Part shown: in pieces, positions 11,590-20,893 of the stretch | Numbering within the stretch: the first letter of the stretch is position 1 | Layout: every line of letters begins with the position of its first letter | The notes under the pieces: model-generated | What the model was told of the DNA's origin: nothing | Seen by the model: the letters and a program-made list of their open reading frames with translations, nothing else | The model's database searches: none | Assembly (NCBI GenBank): GCA_963575745.1 | Contig: CAUYUJ010014324.1 | Location: forward strand, 74,810 to 138,809 | Direction: 5' to 3' | DNA: 64,000 nt | From: Prorocentrum cordatum | Lineage: Eukaryota > Sar > Dinophyceae > Prorocentrales > Prorocentraceae | Made by a program: the position numbers and the translations under genes

Positions 11590-11750
11590 GCCGGCGGCTG
11601 GGTGCCCGGGTGCCCGGGTGCCCGTGGGTACCCGGTGCCCCAAGATTTCGGTGGCCGGTGGCCGGGTGGCCGGATGCTCGGAGGTGCCCGTGGGTGCCGG
11701 GGTGCCCGGGTGCTCGGGGGTGCCCGGAGGTGCCCGGGGGCTCCCAGGTA
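11590..11750. repeat. GGTGCCCG minisatellite, block 2
   Basis: Second round of the composite unit, with units GGTGCCCGG and GGTGGCCGG. Confidence 0.9.
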
Positions 11751-11756
11751 CCCTAT

Positions 11757-12080
11757 ATCCATATAGCCCTATAGCCGTATAGCTCTATAGCCCTATAGCC
11801 CAATAGCCCAATTGCCCAATAGCCCATATAGCCCATATGGCCCAATAGCCCTATAGCCCTAGCCTTATAGCCCTATAGCCCTATAGCCCTATAACACTAT
11901 GGCCCTATAGCCCTGAGCCCTAGAGCCCTATAGCTCTATAGCCCTATAGCCCTATAGCACTATAGCTCTATAGCCCTATAGCCCTATAGCCCTAAGGTCC
12001 GATAGCCCCTATAGCCCAATAGCCCTATATCATTATACCCCATATAAACATATAGCCCATATAACCCCATTGCCCCAACA
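11757..12080. repeat. CTATAGCC octamer minisatellite, block 2
   Basis: Second octamer block, same unit and orientation as block 1, with variants such as CCCAATAG and CCATATAG. Confidence 0.95.
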
Positions 12081-12195
12081 AAAATCAGATTGGGTTTTTC
12101 TCCGGTATCATTGACCATTTTTGCTTATTCCCTAATCAGAGCTTGCCTCGAGGCAAGGTTAGGTTAGCTGGGTCCTAGCGGATTCATATGGTTAG

Positions 12196-12335
12196 GTTAC
12201 CGGGTGCCCGGGTGCCCGGGGGTGCCCGGGGGCCCCGGGGCCCATATGGGGTGCCCAGGGGTGCCCGGGGGTGTCCGGGTGCCCGGTTGCTCGGGCGTGC
12301 CCGGGGGTGCCTGGGGGTGCCAGGGGGTGCCCTAT
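12196..12335. repeat. GGTGCCCG minisatellite, block 3
   Basis: Third round, followed by only a few CTATAGCC units before the right end of the TIR element. Confidence 0.9.
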
Positions 12336-12744
12336 AGCCCTAAGTTCTATAGCCCTATAGCCCTCATTGGGGTTTTTCTCCGGTATCATGTTCTGAATAT
12401 CCTTATTGTTCATCGAACATCTCCCTATTGGGGGACACGCCCGACTTAACACAAGGGTTCCGCTCCGACGGATGCTGCCTCTGGCTGAGCCTCTGGGGGC
12501 CCTGGGGCCGCGGGAGCTCACCCAACACACATCAGACGCGTTGCTCCAGGGACATAACAAAAAACAAGAGACATAGGTAGCATAGGGCCGTAGTTTGTGG
12601 CCAGCTTCTCCTCTCCAGCGCCATCTGACATGACATGTCGGCAGATTCCTTGGCAATGGCATCCGCCTGCCTATGTCCAAGGACTCTCTTTTGCTCCTCC
12701 GTCCTGTATCCCATTGGCATGACCTGATGGGCTTTGCTTTCGTG

Positions 12745-12746
12745 TA

Positions 12747-12794
<48 letters not shown>

Positions 12795-12918
12795 TGTGTG
12801 TGTGTGTCTGTGCGTGTGCGTGTTTGTGTGTGTGTGTGTCTGTGTGTGTGTGTCTGTGTGTGTTTCTGTGTGTGAGTGTCTGTGCGTGCGTGTGTTCGGG
12901 TGTGTGTGTGTGTGTGTG

Positions 12919-12958
<40 letters not shown>

Positions 12959-12961
12959 CGG
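12745..12961. repeat. (GT)n tract
   Basis: GT dinucleotides with TC and GC interruptions. The poly-Cys/Val and poly-His/Thr frames are artefacts. Confidence 0.97.
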
Positions 12962-13456
12962 GTGTGCGCCAGTCTCGCATATTAGTGAGGCGATGTATCT
13001 GCCTCCAGTGACCTGCTTACTGCCCGCGGCCGTGCCCCGATCTGACATCACTGGTGGCTCCGTGCGCAAGTGTAGCGCAGCCTTGAAGAATGGGGCTGGT
13101 TCGTCACCTGCCCAGAAACAAGCATGGGCACAACTCGCACGGACACGTTGGGCGCCGAGGGGCGCTGGTAAACGTCTAGAAGGCAGGGGGCGGGTAGAAT
13201 CCTAGAAGGCGGGGGCTCACTCCCCCTCTCGAAAGACGCTCCCACCGAGGGGAGCGGGGGGGAACGAGGCTCCCCCAAATCGGGCCCCCGCCCCTGCACG
13301 TTCCCCAAGTCCGGAACGGAGTGCTTCGGAGCGCGCGAGAAGCCATCGGCGCTCAGACGCGATGGTCTTGCAGGGCGCGGAAAAGAGACGCCTCGCATGG
13401 CCCGCTTCAGATCCCCATGCGCGGCAATCCCACCAGCGCACCCTGCCCCCTCTGGC
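12962..13456. other. No recognisable feature
   Basis: GC-rich sequence between the GT tract and a direct repeat. No motif-supported gene. Confidence 0.5.
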
Positions 13457-13535
13457 CAGGAGGGGACAGCGGGGTGGACACGTATCCGTCGATGGAGGTC
13501 TCAACCCCAGGGGAAGCCAAAACACACTGATCGAT
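13457..13535 (+). repeat. 79-bp direct repeat, left copy
   Basis: This segment (starting CAGGAGGGGACAGCGGGG, ending ACACTGATCGAT) recurs almost perfectly at 13724-13803. The pair brackets the family D element. The left copy continues uninterrupted into CGGCCGCGAGCGGTCAA. The right copy is broken at the corresponding point by a family C element. Confidence 0.9.
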
Positions 13536-13557
13536 CGGCCGCGAGCGGTCAATCGGC

Positions 13558-13723
13558 GGTGGACAAACCTCATCTTAATAAACTACCCTTTAGTGAAAAC
13601 GGCCTAGGACCGAAACCGACGGACCTGGACCCGCAGAAATGACGGCCACGACGCCCTCTCGCGAACCGAAAACGGCCCATTCGCTAATTGACGTGTCAGG
13701 GTAGGAGGTCTATCAACCTCCGA
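13558..13723. mobile_element. Family D inverted-repeat element, copy 2
   Basis: The left end is GGTGGACAAACCTC; the right end, complemented, is GGAGGTTGATAGACCTCC. The interior shares TTTAGTGAAAACGGCCTAGG, GAACCGAAAACGGCCCA and CTAATTGACGTGTCA with the other copies. Confidence 0.75.
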
Positions 13724-13803
13724 CAGGAGGGGACAGCGGGGTGGACCACGTATCCGTCGATGGAGGTCTCAACCCCAGGGGAAGCCAAAACACACTCATC
13801 GAT
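13724..13803 (+). repeat. 79-bp direct repeat, right copy
   Basis: Near-identical to 13457-13535 with one extra base. Its natural continuation (CGATCGGCC...CGGTCAA) is found only after the family C element, at 14001. Confidence 0.9.
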
Positions 13804-14000
13804 CTGAGCATCGTTTATCCGACCCCCATCCCCAGCGGCATGGCCTAGGCCCCACTGGCCGATTTAGATTTACCCCCCTAGATGGGGATATGGGCCGTTC
13901 CCTTCGGGTTTCGAGGGGTGCATCCCCAACTGGGGTGGTAATTTGGTGGGGGTCTCGAAAGAGACGATGATGGGGATGGGGGTCGGTCAAACGATACTGA
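13804..14000. mobile_element. Family C inverted-repeat element with 4-bp target duplication
   Basis: Ends are CTGAGCATCGTTTATCCGA on the left and TCGGTCAAACGATACTGA on the right. The inner arms are CCCCCATCCCC and its complement. CGAT flanks both sides (13800-13803 and 14001-14004). The uninterrupted paralogous site at 13532-13535 has CGAT once, so this is a filled/empty pair inside the window. No coding capacity. Confidence 0.85.
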
Positions 14001-14473
14001 CGATCGGCCCCGACCGGTCAAGGTGCTCAACCTGGCCCTGATCAGGACCAGGGCTGGCCTCCAGGACCGCAGCAACCCTCCTCCTGCTCCGCCCGCTCCT
14101 CCCTCTCCGTCGCTCCCTCTCGCCCGCCCTCGACCTCACTCTCTCCCTCCCTCCCCCTCCCTCCCCCTCCCTCCCTCCCTCCCTCTCTCTCCCCCTGGCC
14201 CTTGCTCCCTCCCTCGCTCCCCCCCTCCCTCGCCGCCTCCCTCCCTCTCTCCCTCCCCCTCCTCCCTCTCCCTCGCTCCCTCGCCCACGCCTCGCGCGCC
14301 GGTGCCCCGCCTGCCCGCGAATGCCCCGTGAGCCCGCCCGCTCACCGCGGCGCACCGGCCTGCACTGACCTAGACCCCCGACGTCATGATTTTTGCAGGA
14401 CGCCACCCCCACCGTGCCGAAGACCCCCCCTCGAGCCATGAAAAAACCACAGCGGCAAGTGTTGCTCCAGTTT
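14001..14473. repeat. Pyrimidine (CTCC)n-like tract and flanks
   Basis: CTCCCTCC-type repeats occupy about 14085-14290. The remainder is unassigned GC-rich sequence. Confidence 0.85.
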
Positions 14474-14683
14474 CGGCCTCTGGGGGCCCTTACCGGGCCT
14501 TGGGACAGTCCAGAAACGACTCACAATGAAAAACGATCACCTCTGGCGATCGGGTCATGAGCAGAATCGTGAAGTCGGGGGTCTGGGCCCAGAGGTCCAG
14601 ACCCACTCCCCAGGACTGGCTATTCTCATCCTGAGCCGTTCCGTGACGGCCCCGAGGCCTGGTAAGGCCCCCCTGAGGCCGAC
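14474..14683. mobile_element. Family E inverted-repeat element
   Basis: The left arm TCGGCCTCTGGGGGCCCTTA is inverted at the right end (complement TCGGCCTCAGGGGGGCCTTA), with about 35 bp of imperfect pairing. Fragments of the same family occur near 33421, 36530, 55570 and 63937. No clear target duplication is seen. Confidence 0.65.
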
Positions 14684-15033
14684 AATAGCGAAAAACCTCC
14701 CGTCGCTTTGTGTACATATCTATACATGTTTATACACACATATTTATATATAACTATAACATGGGTTGCTGCTGCTCTTGTTGTGGTGTGTTTAACGCTA
14801 TCTATACATATGTATATATATATATATATATATACATATGTTTGGTTTTAAAAGAAAATCACTCGAAAGGGGCCTCGCGCCCAGGGCCACCAGGGCGGTC
14901 TGGGCGGCCGCGCGGGCCACCGCCGCCTCGGCCTCTGTCCGCAGGGCGCGCAGGCTCGGGGCGACGGCGCGGCCCGCCGCCCGGCCGGAGCCTGCCGAGC
15001 TCCGCGGGAATCCTGTGTGTGTGAGTGTGTGTG

Positions 15034-15070
<37 letters not shown>
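14684..15070. repeat. TA and GT dinucleotide tracts in unassigned DNA
   Basis: A TA tract at about 14813-14836 and a GT tract at about 15017-15069 flank a GC-rich block. No gene is supported. Confidence 0.85.
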
Positions 15071-15071
<1 letters not shown>

Positions 15072-16069
15072 GGGGCCCTGGGACACAAAAATAGATAGAC
15101 ACAAACAGCAGGATTCCCCATCTTTTCCCATATTTTCTGGGTTTTTGTCTTCCCCCCCTCCACTTCCCATCTTTTCCCATACTTTCTGGGGGATCGACGA
15201 CTAATTATTTCTGTGTTTTTTCCCCTCCTGAGTGTTGTCGAACTCTTCGGCGTCTGAGCGTCCTCTCTTCCTCTCGGCCGTCCCCCCCTCCCTCTTCGCT
15301 CGCCGGCCACTTCGCCAGTTGGTGCCCCTATCCAGCTTCACGCTGGAGCGGCGCTCGTCGCTGCGCCGCTGACGGAAAAAGTGTTTGCCGGGCCTCCCCC
15401 CTCGTCCCCACGTGCCTTGCGGCCTCATTCGCACCTGTGTGCCCTGCACCTGCTCTTTCCGCCAACGCAGTCGCTTCGCCTGGCAAAGTGTGTGCGGAAG
15501 GCACTTGCCTCTCTGACCGTGCTGAGCGGCCGCCGGAATGTGCTCCCAGAGTCTTGCCCGCGGCCTGCAGGCTGGGTGCTGAGCGACCGCCGGCGCCGCG
15601 ACAAAAGCCGTGTCGGACAACATTTGGGGGGCCGGTGGGTGAGCGGAGGGGTGCTGCCACAAGAGAAAGGGGACCAGCACAGCCATCGTGCTGCCAAGAG
15701 TGGCTGGCGCCGAGTCAGGAATGAAAGGGCCTCTCCTGCCACGACGAGCCCTGGTCAGGAATCTGAGACTAGGGTCCCGACTTGGGACCTCAAGGAACGG
15801 CCCAGGAGCCCGGGCCCTTCCCTGAGCCCAAAGCGGCCCCTGTTTTCGCGTCTGGACCACACACAGGCCACGCTCCGCTGTCGTGGAACAGGAGGAGGGG
15901 GGGGAGTTAGCTTCGCTGGCGCCACCTGCGCCGACGCTCGTCGTCGCTGCTGGCCGGCGCCCCCGGCGCCGCCGCAGACCATCGAGCAGAAGAGAAAAAC
16001 ATAACCTCGTGGAGGTCCGCGCGGTGCTCCGAAAATGTTTGTGTTTTCTTCGAGCCGCCGTCATTGCCA
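15071..16069. other. No supported gene; long open frames on both strands
   Basis: Frames of 322 residues (minus) and 207 residues (plus) overlap here. Neither shows a known domain, and the minus frame's N-terminal poly-Asp comes from the TCG tract. I cannot choose a coding strand. Confidence 0.4.
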
Positions 16070-16114
<45 letters not shown>

Positions 16115-16440
16115 CGTGAGCCGCCGCCCTCGGGCTCGGCCGGGCAGGTCCCTGGCGCCCGGCCGCCACCGCGACAGGTCGGTGGCGAAGGCGCTGAGGC
16201 AGTAGAGCAGCTCCGTGGGGCCCAGCTCCCGCTTGCGCGAGAGAACCTGGGCCCTGCCGCTTGTTCCCGTGCCCTCTGTCCTGCCTCCTCCTCCTCCTCC
16301 TCCTCCTCCTCAGTTCCTCCTCCTCCTCCTCAGTTCCTCCTCCTCCTCCTCCTCCTCCTCCTCCTCCTCCCCCTCCTCCTCCTCCTCCTCCTCCTCCTCC
16401 TCCTCCTCCTCCTCCTCCTCCTCCTCCTCCTCCTCCTCCT
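16070..16440. repeat. (TCG)n tract and (CTC)n tract
   Basis: A perfect TCG/GTC tract lies at 16071-16112 and a CTC tract at about 16283-16440, on either side of a GC-rich unassigned block. Confidence 0.95.
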
Positions 16441-17096
16441 CTATCCTCATCAATCCTTCTCCTCTGTCCTCCCCTTCAACCTCCTCTGTCCTCCTCGTCC
16501 TCCTCTTCATCCCGTGTCCTCCTTCTCCTTCCCCTGGCCACCTCCTGCACCCTCCTTCCCGTCTTCTACCCTCTACCGCCTTCTCCTGTATTCCCTTCCG
16601 TCCTTCTCATCCTCTTCCGTCACATGCAAGGTCACGAACCCTTCAATGACGCACTTGCTCCTGATTTTCGTTCCAGGTTCGTTCCAGTTTCGTTCTGGTA
16701 CGTTTCGCCCTGGGGCAACACTAAACAGACATTGATACGAAAGCCGAACGAGACTGAAACGAAACCAGAACGAACAAGCGACGACAGTGGAGCGAAAACA
16801 GAACGTCCCACCGCTGATTAAAAAACGAGTATCAGGCGACAACGTAACATATTATTTGACACCTCGAGAGCCTAAAGACCACACACCAAACCTCCTCTCT
16901 CCCCCCATCCACCGTTACAGCGGGTACAGCGGTGCTGTACCACAGCACCTCGATATGTAACACTCGAGGAACACAATTGCCTCCGATCCACAAACACCCT
17001 GGGTTCTGTTCGTCCGGGGGCCGCAGGGGGATGATAACAACACCCTCAGGGCACCCTCTGGCAGGCCCATTCCCCTTTCGATGTGCCTGATGTATC
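16441..17096. other. Pyrimidine-rich DNA with an imperfect inverted repeat
   Basis: CTC-rich DNA runs to about 16620. At about 16676-16775, GTTCGTTCCAGTTTCGTT faces an inverted GTTTCGTTTCAGTCTCGTTC copy. No gene is recognisable. Confidence 0.5.
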
Positions 17097-18167
17097 CTCC
17101 TCCTCCTCCTCCTCCTCCTCCTCCTTGGTCCTCCTCCTGTATCCTCATTGCCCTCCTGTGTCATCCTCCTCGGTTTCATATCCTCTTCTCTGACCCCCCC
17201 TGCCCCCACCCACGCCCTCGGTGCGGGCCACCGTGCCCTGGAGGCTGCAATGTCAACTCGCGTCGAATCTGGAAAAACGGACCAAGTCGGAACGTGCGTC
17301 AGATCAGCCGCGCCAAGGTGCACAATACCGCCGTGCAAGCATCGTGTCGCAGCGGAGTGTCGGAGAACATCGGAACCGAATCGGACTGAGCTGGCCGCAG
17401 TCGAAATCGACTCGGATCGGTCGAATCGATGTGGGCCCAGCCCGAGCCGTTTCTTGACGGGCTTGGGGCCCAGAAGGAGCCTTGAGGGGGAATTCGGGGG
17501 GGGACGGGCTCAGGGCGAAAAGCATCGACCCGAAATCGGCGAAGCATCGCCGATAGCTCGGCGATCGGCTTCCCCATTGCGCATTCCGAGCGTTCATCGG
17601 GGGTCATCGGGCCCCCATCGGCGCTCAACGGGCAATTCGGGGTTGATGCGCCCCCGACCTGAACCTGCCCCCTCCCGACGTGGCCGCTCAGTTCCCGAGG
17701 CCTCCAAGGGCCGAACACGCAACAGAACCGCCCCTCGCGCCCTCCGCGGCGGCTGCCCGGATCTGGCCAGCGGGAGACCGCCGAATGCCGCCGACGGCCG
17801 CCGACTCGCCGACGGGCCGCAGACGGCCGCCGACGGCCGTCGAAAGCCGCCAGCGGCCGCCGATCACCGCGGACGGCCGGCGATGGCCGCCGGAGGCCGC
17901 CGGAGGCCGCCGACAGTCTCCGACGACCAGCGAAGACCGGCGGCGGCCACGACGGTGGCAGCGTCGTGCGATGAGTCAGTGGGGATTCGGGGTGACTGCG
18001 CGATTCGAGTCGTTCTTTGAAGATGTCGCTGGCGATTCGGACTTCCAAGGTCTCAAAACGGCGCGGTGAAATTGCGGTCAGGGCACCGAAGGCCTTCGGG
18101 CCGATCTCAAGCCCTTTGTGATTATGTCTGGGGCTCGCATGTGTATGCGGATGAGTTCTCGACAGTA
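17097..18167. repeat. Short CTC tract, GC-rich DNA and GCCGCCGA minisatellite
   Basis: CTC units at 17097-17130, then GC-rich sequence without a recognisable gene. A degenerate GGCCGCCGAC-type minisatellite lies at about 17755-17960. Arg/Pro-rich frames follow this composition. Confidence 0.6.
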
Positions 18168-18177
18168 AATGCTAGCT

Positions 18178-18336
18178 TTAGGTCGGGCATGTCCCCCTTC
18201 AGGGGGATTCTGGACGAAGAAAAACAAATAGCCCAAATAATACTCCCAACAATAAATATAAATAGTAGAAGAATCGTCCCAGACTCTGGTTTGACTATTT
18301 TCGAATATTCCTCCTGTAGAGGGACAGGCCCGACTT
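18178..18336. mobile_element. Family A TIR element, complete, with target duplication
   Basis: The 159-bp element begins TTAGGTCGGGCATGTCCCCC and ends GAGGGACAGGCCCGACTT. AATGCTAGCT flanks both sides (18168-18177 and 18337-18346). The interior is AT-rich (AAATAGCCCAAATAATAC, then TTTGACTATTTTCGAATA) and non-coding. Confidence 0.9.
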
Positions 18337-18346
18337 AATGCTAGCT

Positions 18347-18676
18347 GCGTGTGTATGACCGTACGAGATGCGGCGCGACAAGGAGATGAGGCCGCGCGTA
18401 AACGCGCGAGTGCGCGACTTCATTGACTCCCGCCTCGCGTATCCGAAATGCCGCGGGCGAAGGCCCCTATCCTCGAACCTCGGGGGAATGGAGGAGAGAG
18501 AGAGAGAGAGAGAGAGCGGGGCGGGGAGAGGGACTGGACGGACCAGGGCCCCCCCCCCAACCCACGCGGGGTGCACCCTTTTTTTCCCAACCATCCTGTG
18601 GTGTTGGGTCCTCGTTTTGAAGAGACGGCGCCCCGCGTTCCTCACCTCCTCCCCCTCCTCCCCCCCTCCCTCCTCC
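18347..18676. other. Unassigned DNA with a short (GA)n tract
   Basis: A GA tract at about 18493-18517 and CTCC-rich DNA before the TCA tract. No gene is supported. Confidence 0.6.

Positions 18677-18735
<59 letters not shown>
18677..18735. repeat. (TCA)n tract at left edge of the retroelement
   Basis: A perfect CAT/TCA triplet run. Read on the minus strand it is (TGA)n, and its last triplet (18733-18735) is the stop codon of the endonuclease ORF. A matching tract in the same orientation lies at 27359-27402. Confidence 0.97.
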
Positions 18736-18737
<2 letters not shown>

Positions 18738-20892
18738 CGGCCGAGCCGAGCTGGCGCGAGGGGGCGGGGGTGGGATCACGCTGATACCCTCCGCTGATGC
18801 GGCTCCCCTTTCCCGCCCCCGACGCCGACGCATCGCTGACGCCCTCTCCAGTGGCCCTCGCACTGCTGGCTGCCGCTGCCGCTGCGAGGCTCGCGAAGGA
18901 GTTCACTTGGGGCTGGGGTGGGATCGCGCTGTCCCCGTCCGCAGATGCGGCTCCCATCCCCGCCCCGTCAGACTGGCCCTCTGTGACGCCGACCTGCTCA
19001 CCCTCGTCGCCATTGCCACCCTCGTACTGGCTGAGGCGCTCGTAGGCGTAGTGCGTGCAGAGGTCCATCCACTCTACCTTGTCCTGCTGCGCGTCGGGGG
19101 CGTGCAGGCGCGGCAGCCAGCCGTTGGCCAGTCGCGCCAGTGTGCGCCTGACGCCTGCCTCACCCACCTCGATGGCACTCCACCCCCCCGCGTCCATTGG
19201 GCAGGTGGCAGGCCTGCGAAGCACTGGTGGTAGGGGAGCGACGTCGCGTATGCCATTCTCCGTCTCGGGATAGCCGTGGACGATGGGCGCGCCTGGGAGG
19301 GGCCTGCTGTAGCCACCCCGCTCCTCCAGCCAACGCCTGGACTCGTGGTAGCTGTCCGCCGTCCTGCGCAGCTCCTCCTCCCAGCAGTCGGGGTCGAGAA
19401 GGCCTAGCTGCTGAAGAATGCGCACCAGCTCATGCCTGCCTGTGCCGCCGCGACGCCAGGCAGACTCGCATACTTCCCTGGCCGTCTGCAGGCGACGCCC
19501 AAAGTTCTGGGCCAGGCCCGTCGCAATGTGCGTCGGCAGCCCCAGCATGCGAAAGATGTAGGGCACGCAATTTTCCAACCACTCGTTCTCGTCCGCGTAG
19601 TGGTCGGGGTTGCTGGGGTTGGAGACCCACCCGCGGGCACGGCGCCCGAGCACCCGCTTGTAGCGCTTGATTGCCCTGGCCTCCATACGCTCCGCCGCCC
19701 GCTCGTCGTTGTCCAGCTGGCACTGGATGAGCCCTGCCGAAGAAACGGCATCCGAGCCTCCGCCGACGAGCTGATGGAGCTGCGTGAAATAGTCGCTCAG
19801 ATGCATGAGCTTCTTGCCCTTGTAGCTGGCCTTGGGCCCCTTGATGGGGCGCGCCCTGGCCTGCGTGCCGAAGCTGAAGCTCGGCGGGCCCCCGCGGCCA
19901 CGGTGCAAACTGGCGTCGTCAGGCGGGATCTGGTAGATCCAGACGAGCTCGTTCTCCACTCCCCGGCACAGGGCGCGGTCTACCCCCGCCATTGCCTGCG
20001 TGTCCTCCCCCACGCCGATAGCGTCCCGCAACTCGTCGTGGTTCCACTCCTTGGCTGGCATAGGCCCATAAGGCCTGTCCTTGGGAAAGGCTGCGGGGCC
20101 TTTGACGCGGAATGACTGGCCAATGTCGCCCTGACAAGCCAAGGAGAGCTTGACCCCGATGTGGGGCCTGCACGGGTTGGCGTAGCCCTGCTCCGTCATG
20201 TTGAGGCGCTCGCACCCGCTGACGAGGTCCAGCATATCTACGCTGACGATGAACCAATCGAGCTCAGATGGCTCCTTGACGGGGGAGTGCTGGCAGGTGC
20301 CCTTGCCCGTGTCGACGACGTGTCCGCCCAGCTTGCGCAGCCAGTGCCCCGCGCGGAGGTGGAACCTGCCAGGCTCGACGTTCCAGTCCCCCGCCAGGAC
20401 CCAGGGCTTGCCAGTGCACTTCAGCGTGGCTCCAACCTGCTGCAAGACGCTCTGGCTGCGCTCGCCCACGTCGTCGTTGTCCAGGTAGACCGAGCCCAGC
20501 AGGAAGCCTCCAGGCACGAGGCCATTGATGTGCACGATGGTAGCGCGGCCCTCGGCTGCGTGGCAGCTGTCCTTGCTGCCGCCATCGCCTGGCCCGCACA
20601 TGCCACGCGAGGTGCGCACGGCCACGCCAGTGCCGCTGCTGACGGCGCGCTGGAGGCCTGCGCCGACCGAGCCCACCCCTGGGGTCAGCACGGCGCTCCA
20701 GCCAACCTGCCGACACCACTGCTCCTGCTCCACGGCGCGGTAGCCGTTGAGGTGGTGCTCCTGGATGCACAGTGCGTCGCCGAGGTGAGCCACCGCCACC
20801 GCCTGCTGTTGCGGGTCCTGCTGCTCGCCGAGGATGGTGGTGAAAGGGCCCCATCCGCTGCCGTTGAGGCTCACGATGGTGAAGTGGGGGCG
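18733..20892 (-). CDS. EEP-type (AP-like) endonuclease ORF of the retroelement
   Basis: The frame encodes an endonuclease/exonuclease/phosphatase domain at about 20885-20140. Expected catalytic positions are visible: Asn in TIVSLNGSG, Glu in CIQEHHL, Asp and Asn in LAGDWNVEP, Asp in LDWFIVS, and His in RPHIGV. In LINEs this enzyme nicks the target DNA to start reverse transcription. About 470 further residues follow without a recognised domain, including a basic segment (ERMEARAIKRYKRVLGRRAR) and an Ala/Ser/Gly-rich end. No reverse transcriptase motif follows on this strand. The stop TGA is the first unit of the flanking (TGA)n tract, so the native C-terminus is probably lost. The frame is open upstream too, with no clear start Met; it overlaps the end of the ORF1 frame. 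Confidence 0.8.
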
Positions 20893-20893
20893 G

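Larger units (their letters stand above)
10890..12449. mobile_element. 1.56-kb TIR element carrying minisatellites (family A ends)
   Basis: The left end TTAAGTCGG(ACAGTCGG)GCGTGTCCC and the right end GGGACACGCCCGACTTAA are inverted copies matching family A termini. The flanks are CACAAAGGG (10881-10889) and CACAAGGG (12450-12457), a near-perfect target duplication in line with the 9-10 bp of other family A copies. The interior has no transposase. Instead it has three rounds of a composite unit: a segment with CAGAGCTTGCCTCTGTA and CTAGCGGATTCATATGGTT, then a GGTGCCCG minisatellite, then an ATAGCCCT minisatellite and a TTTTTCTCCGGTATCAT segment. Confidence 0.7.

Noticed and set aside
11140-12080. 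Telomeric repeat
   Set aside because: The unit is CTATAGCC, not TTTAGGG, and it sits inside a bounded TIR element in the middle of the window.
15201-16169. 322-residue minus-strand frame as a gene
   Set aside because: Its start is poly-Asp from the TCG tract, and an overlapping plus frame is equally plausible.
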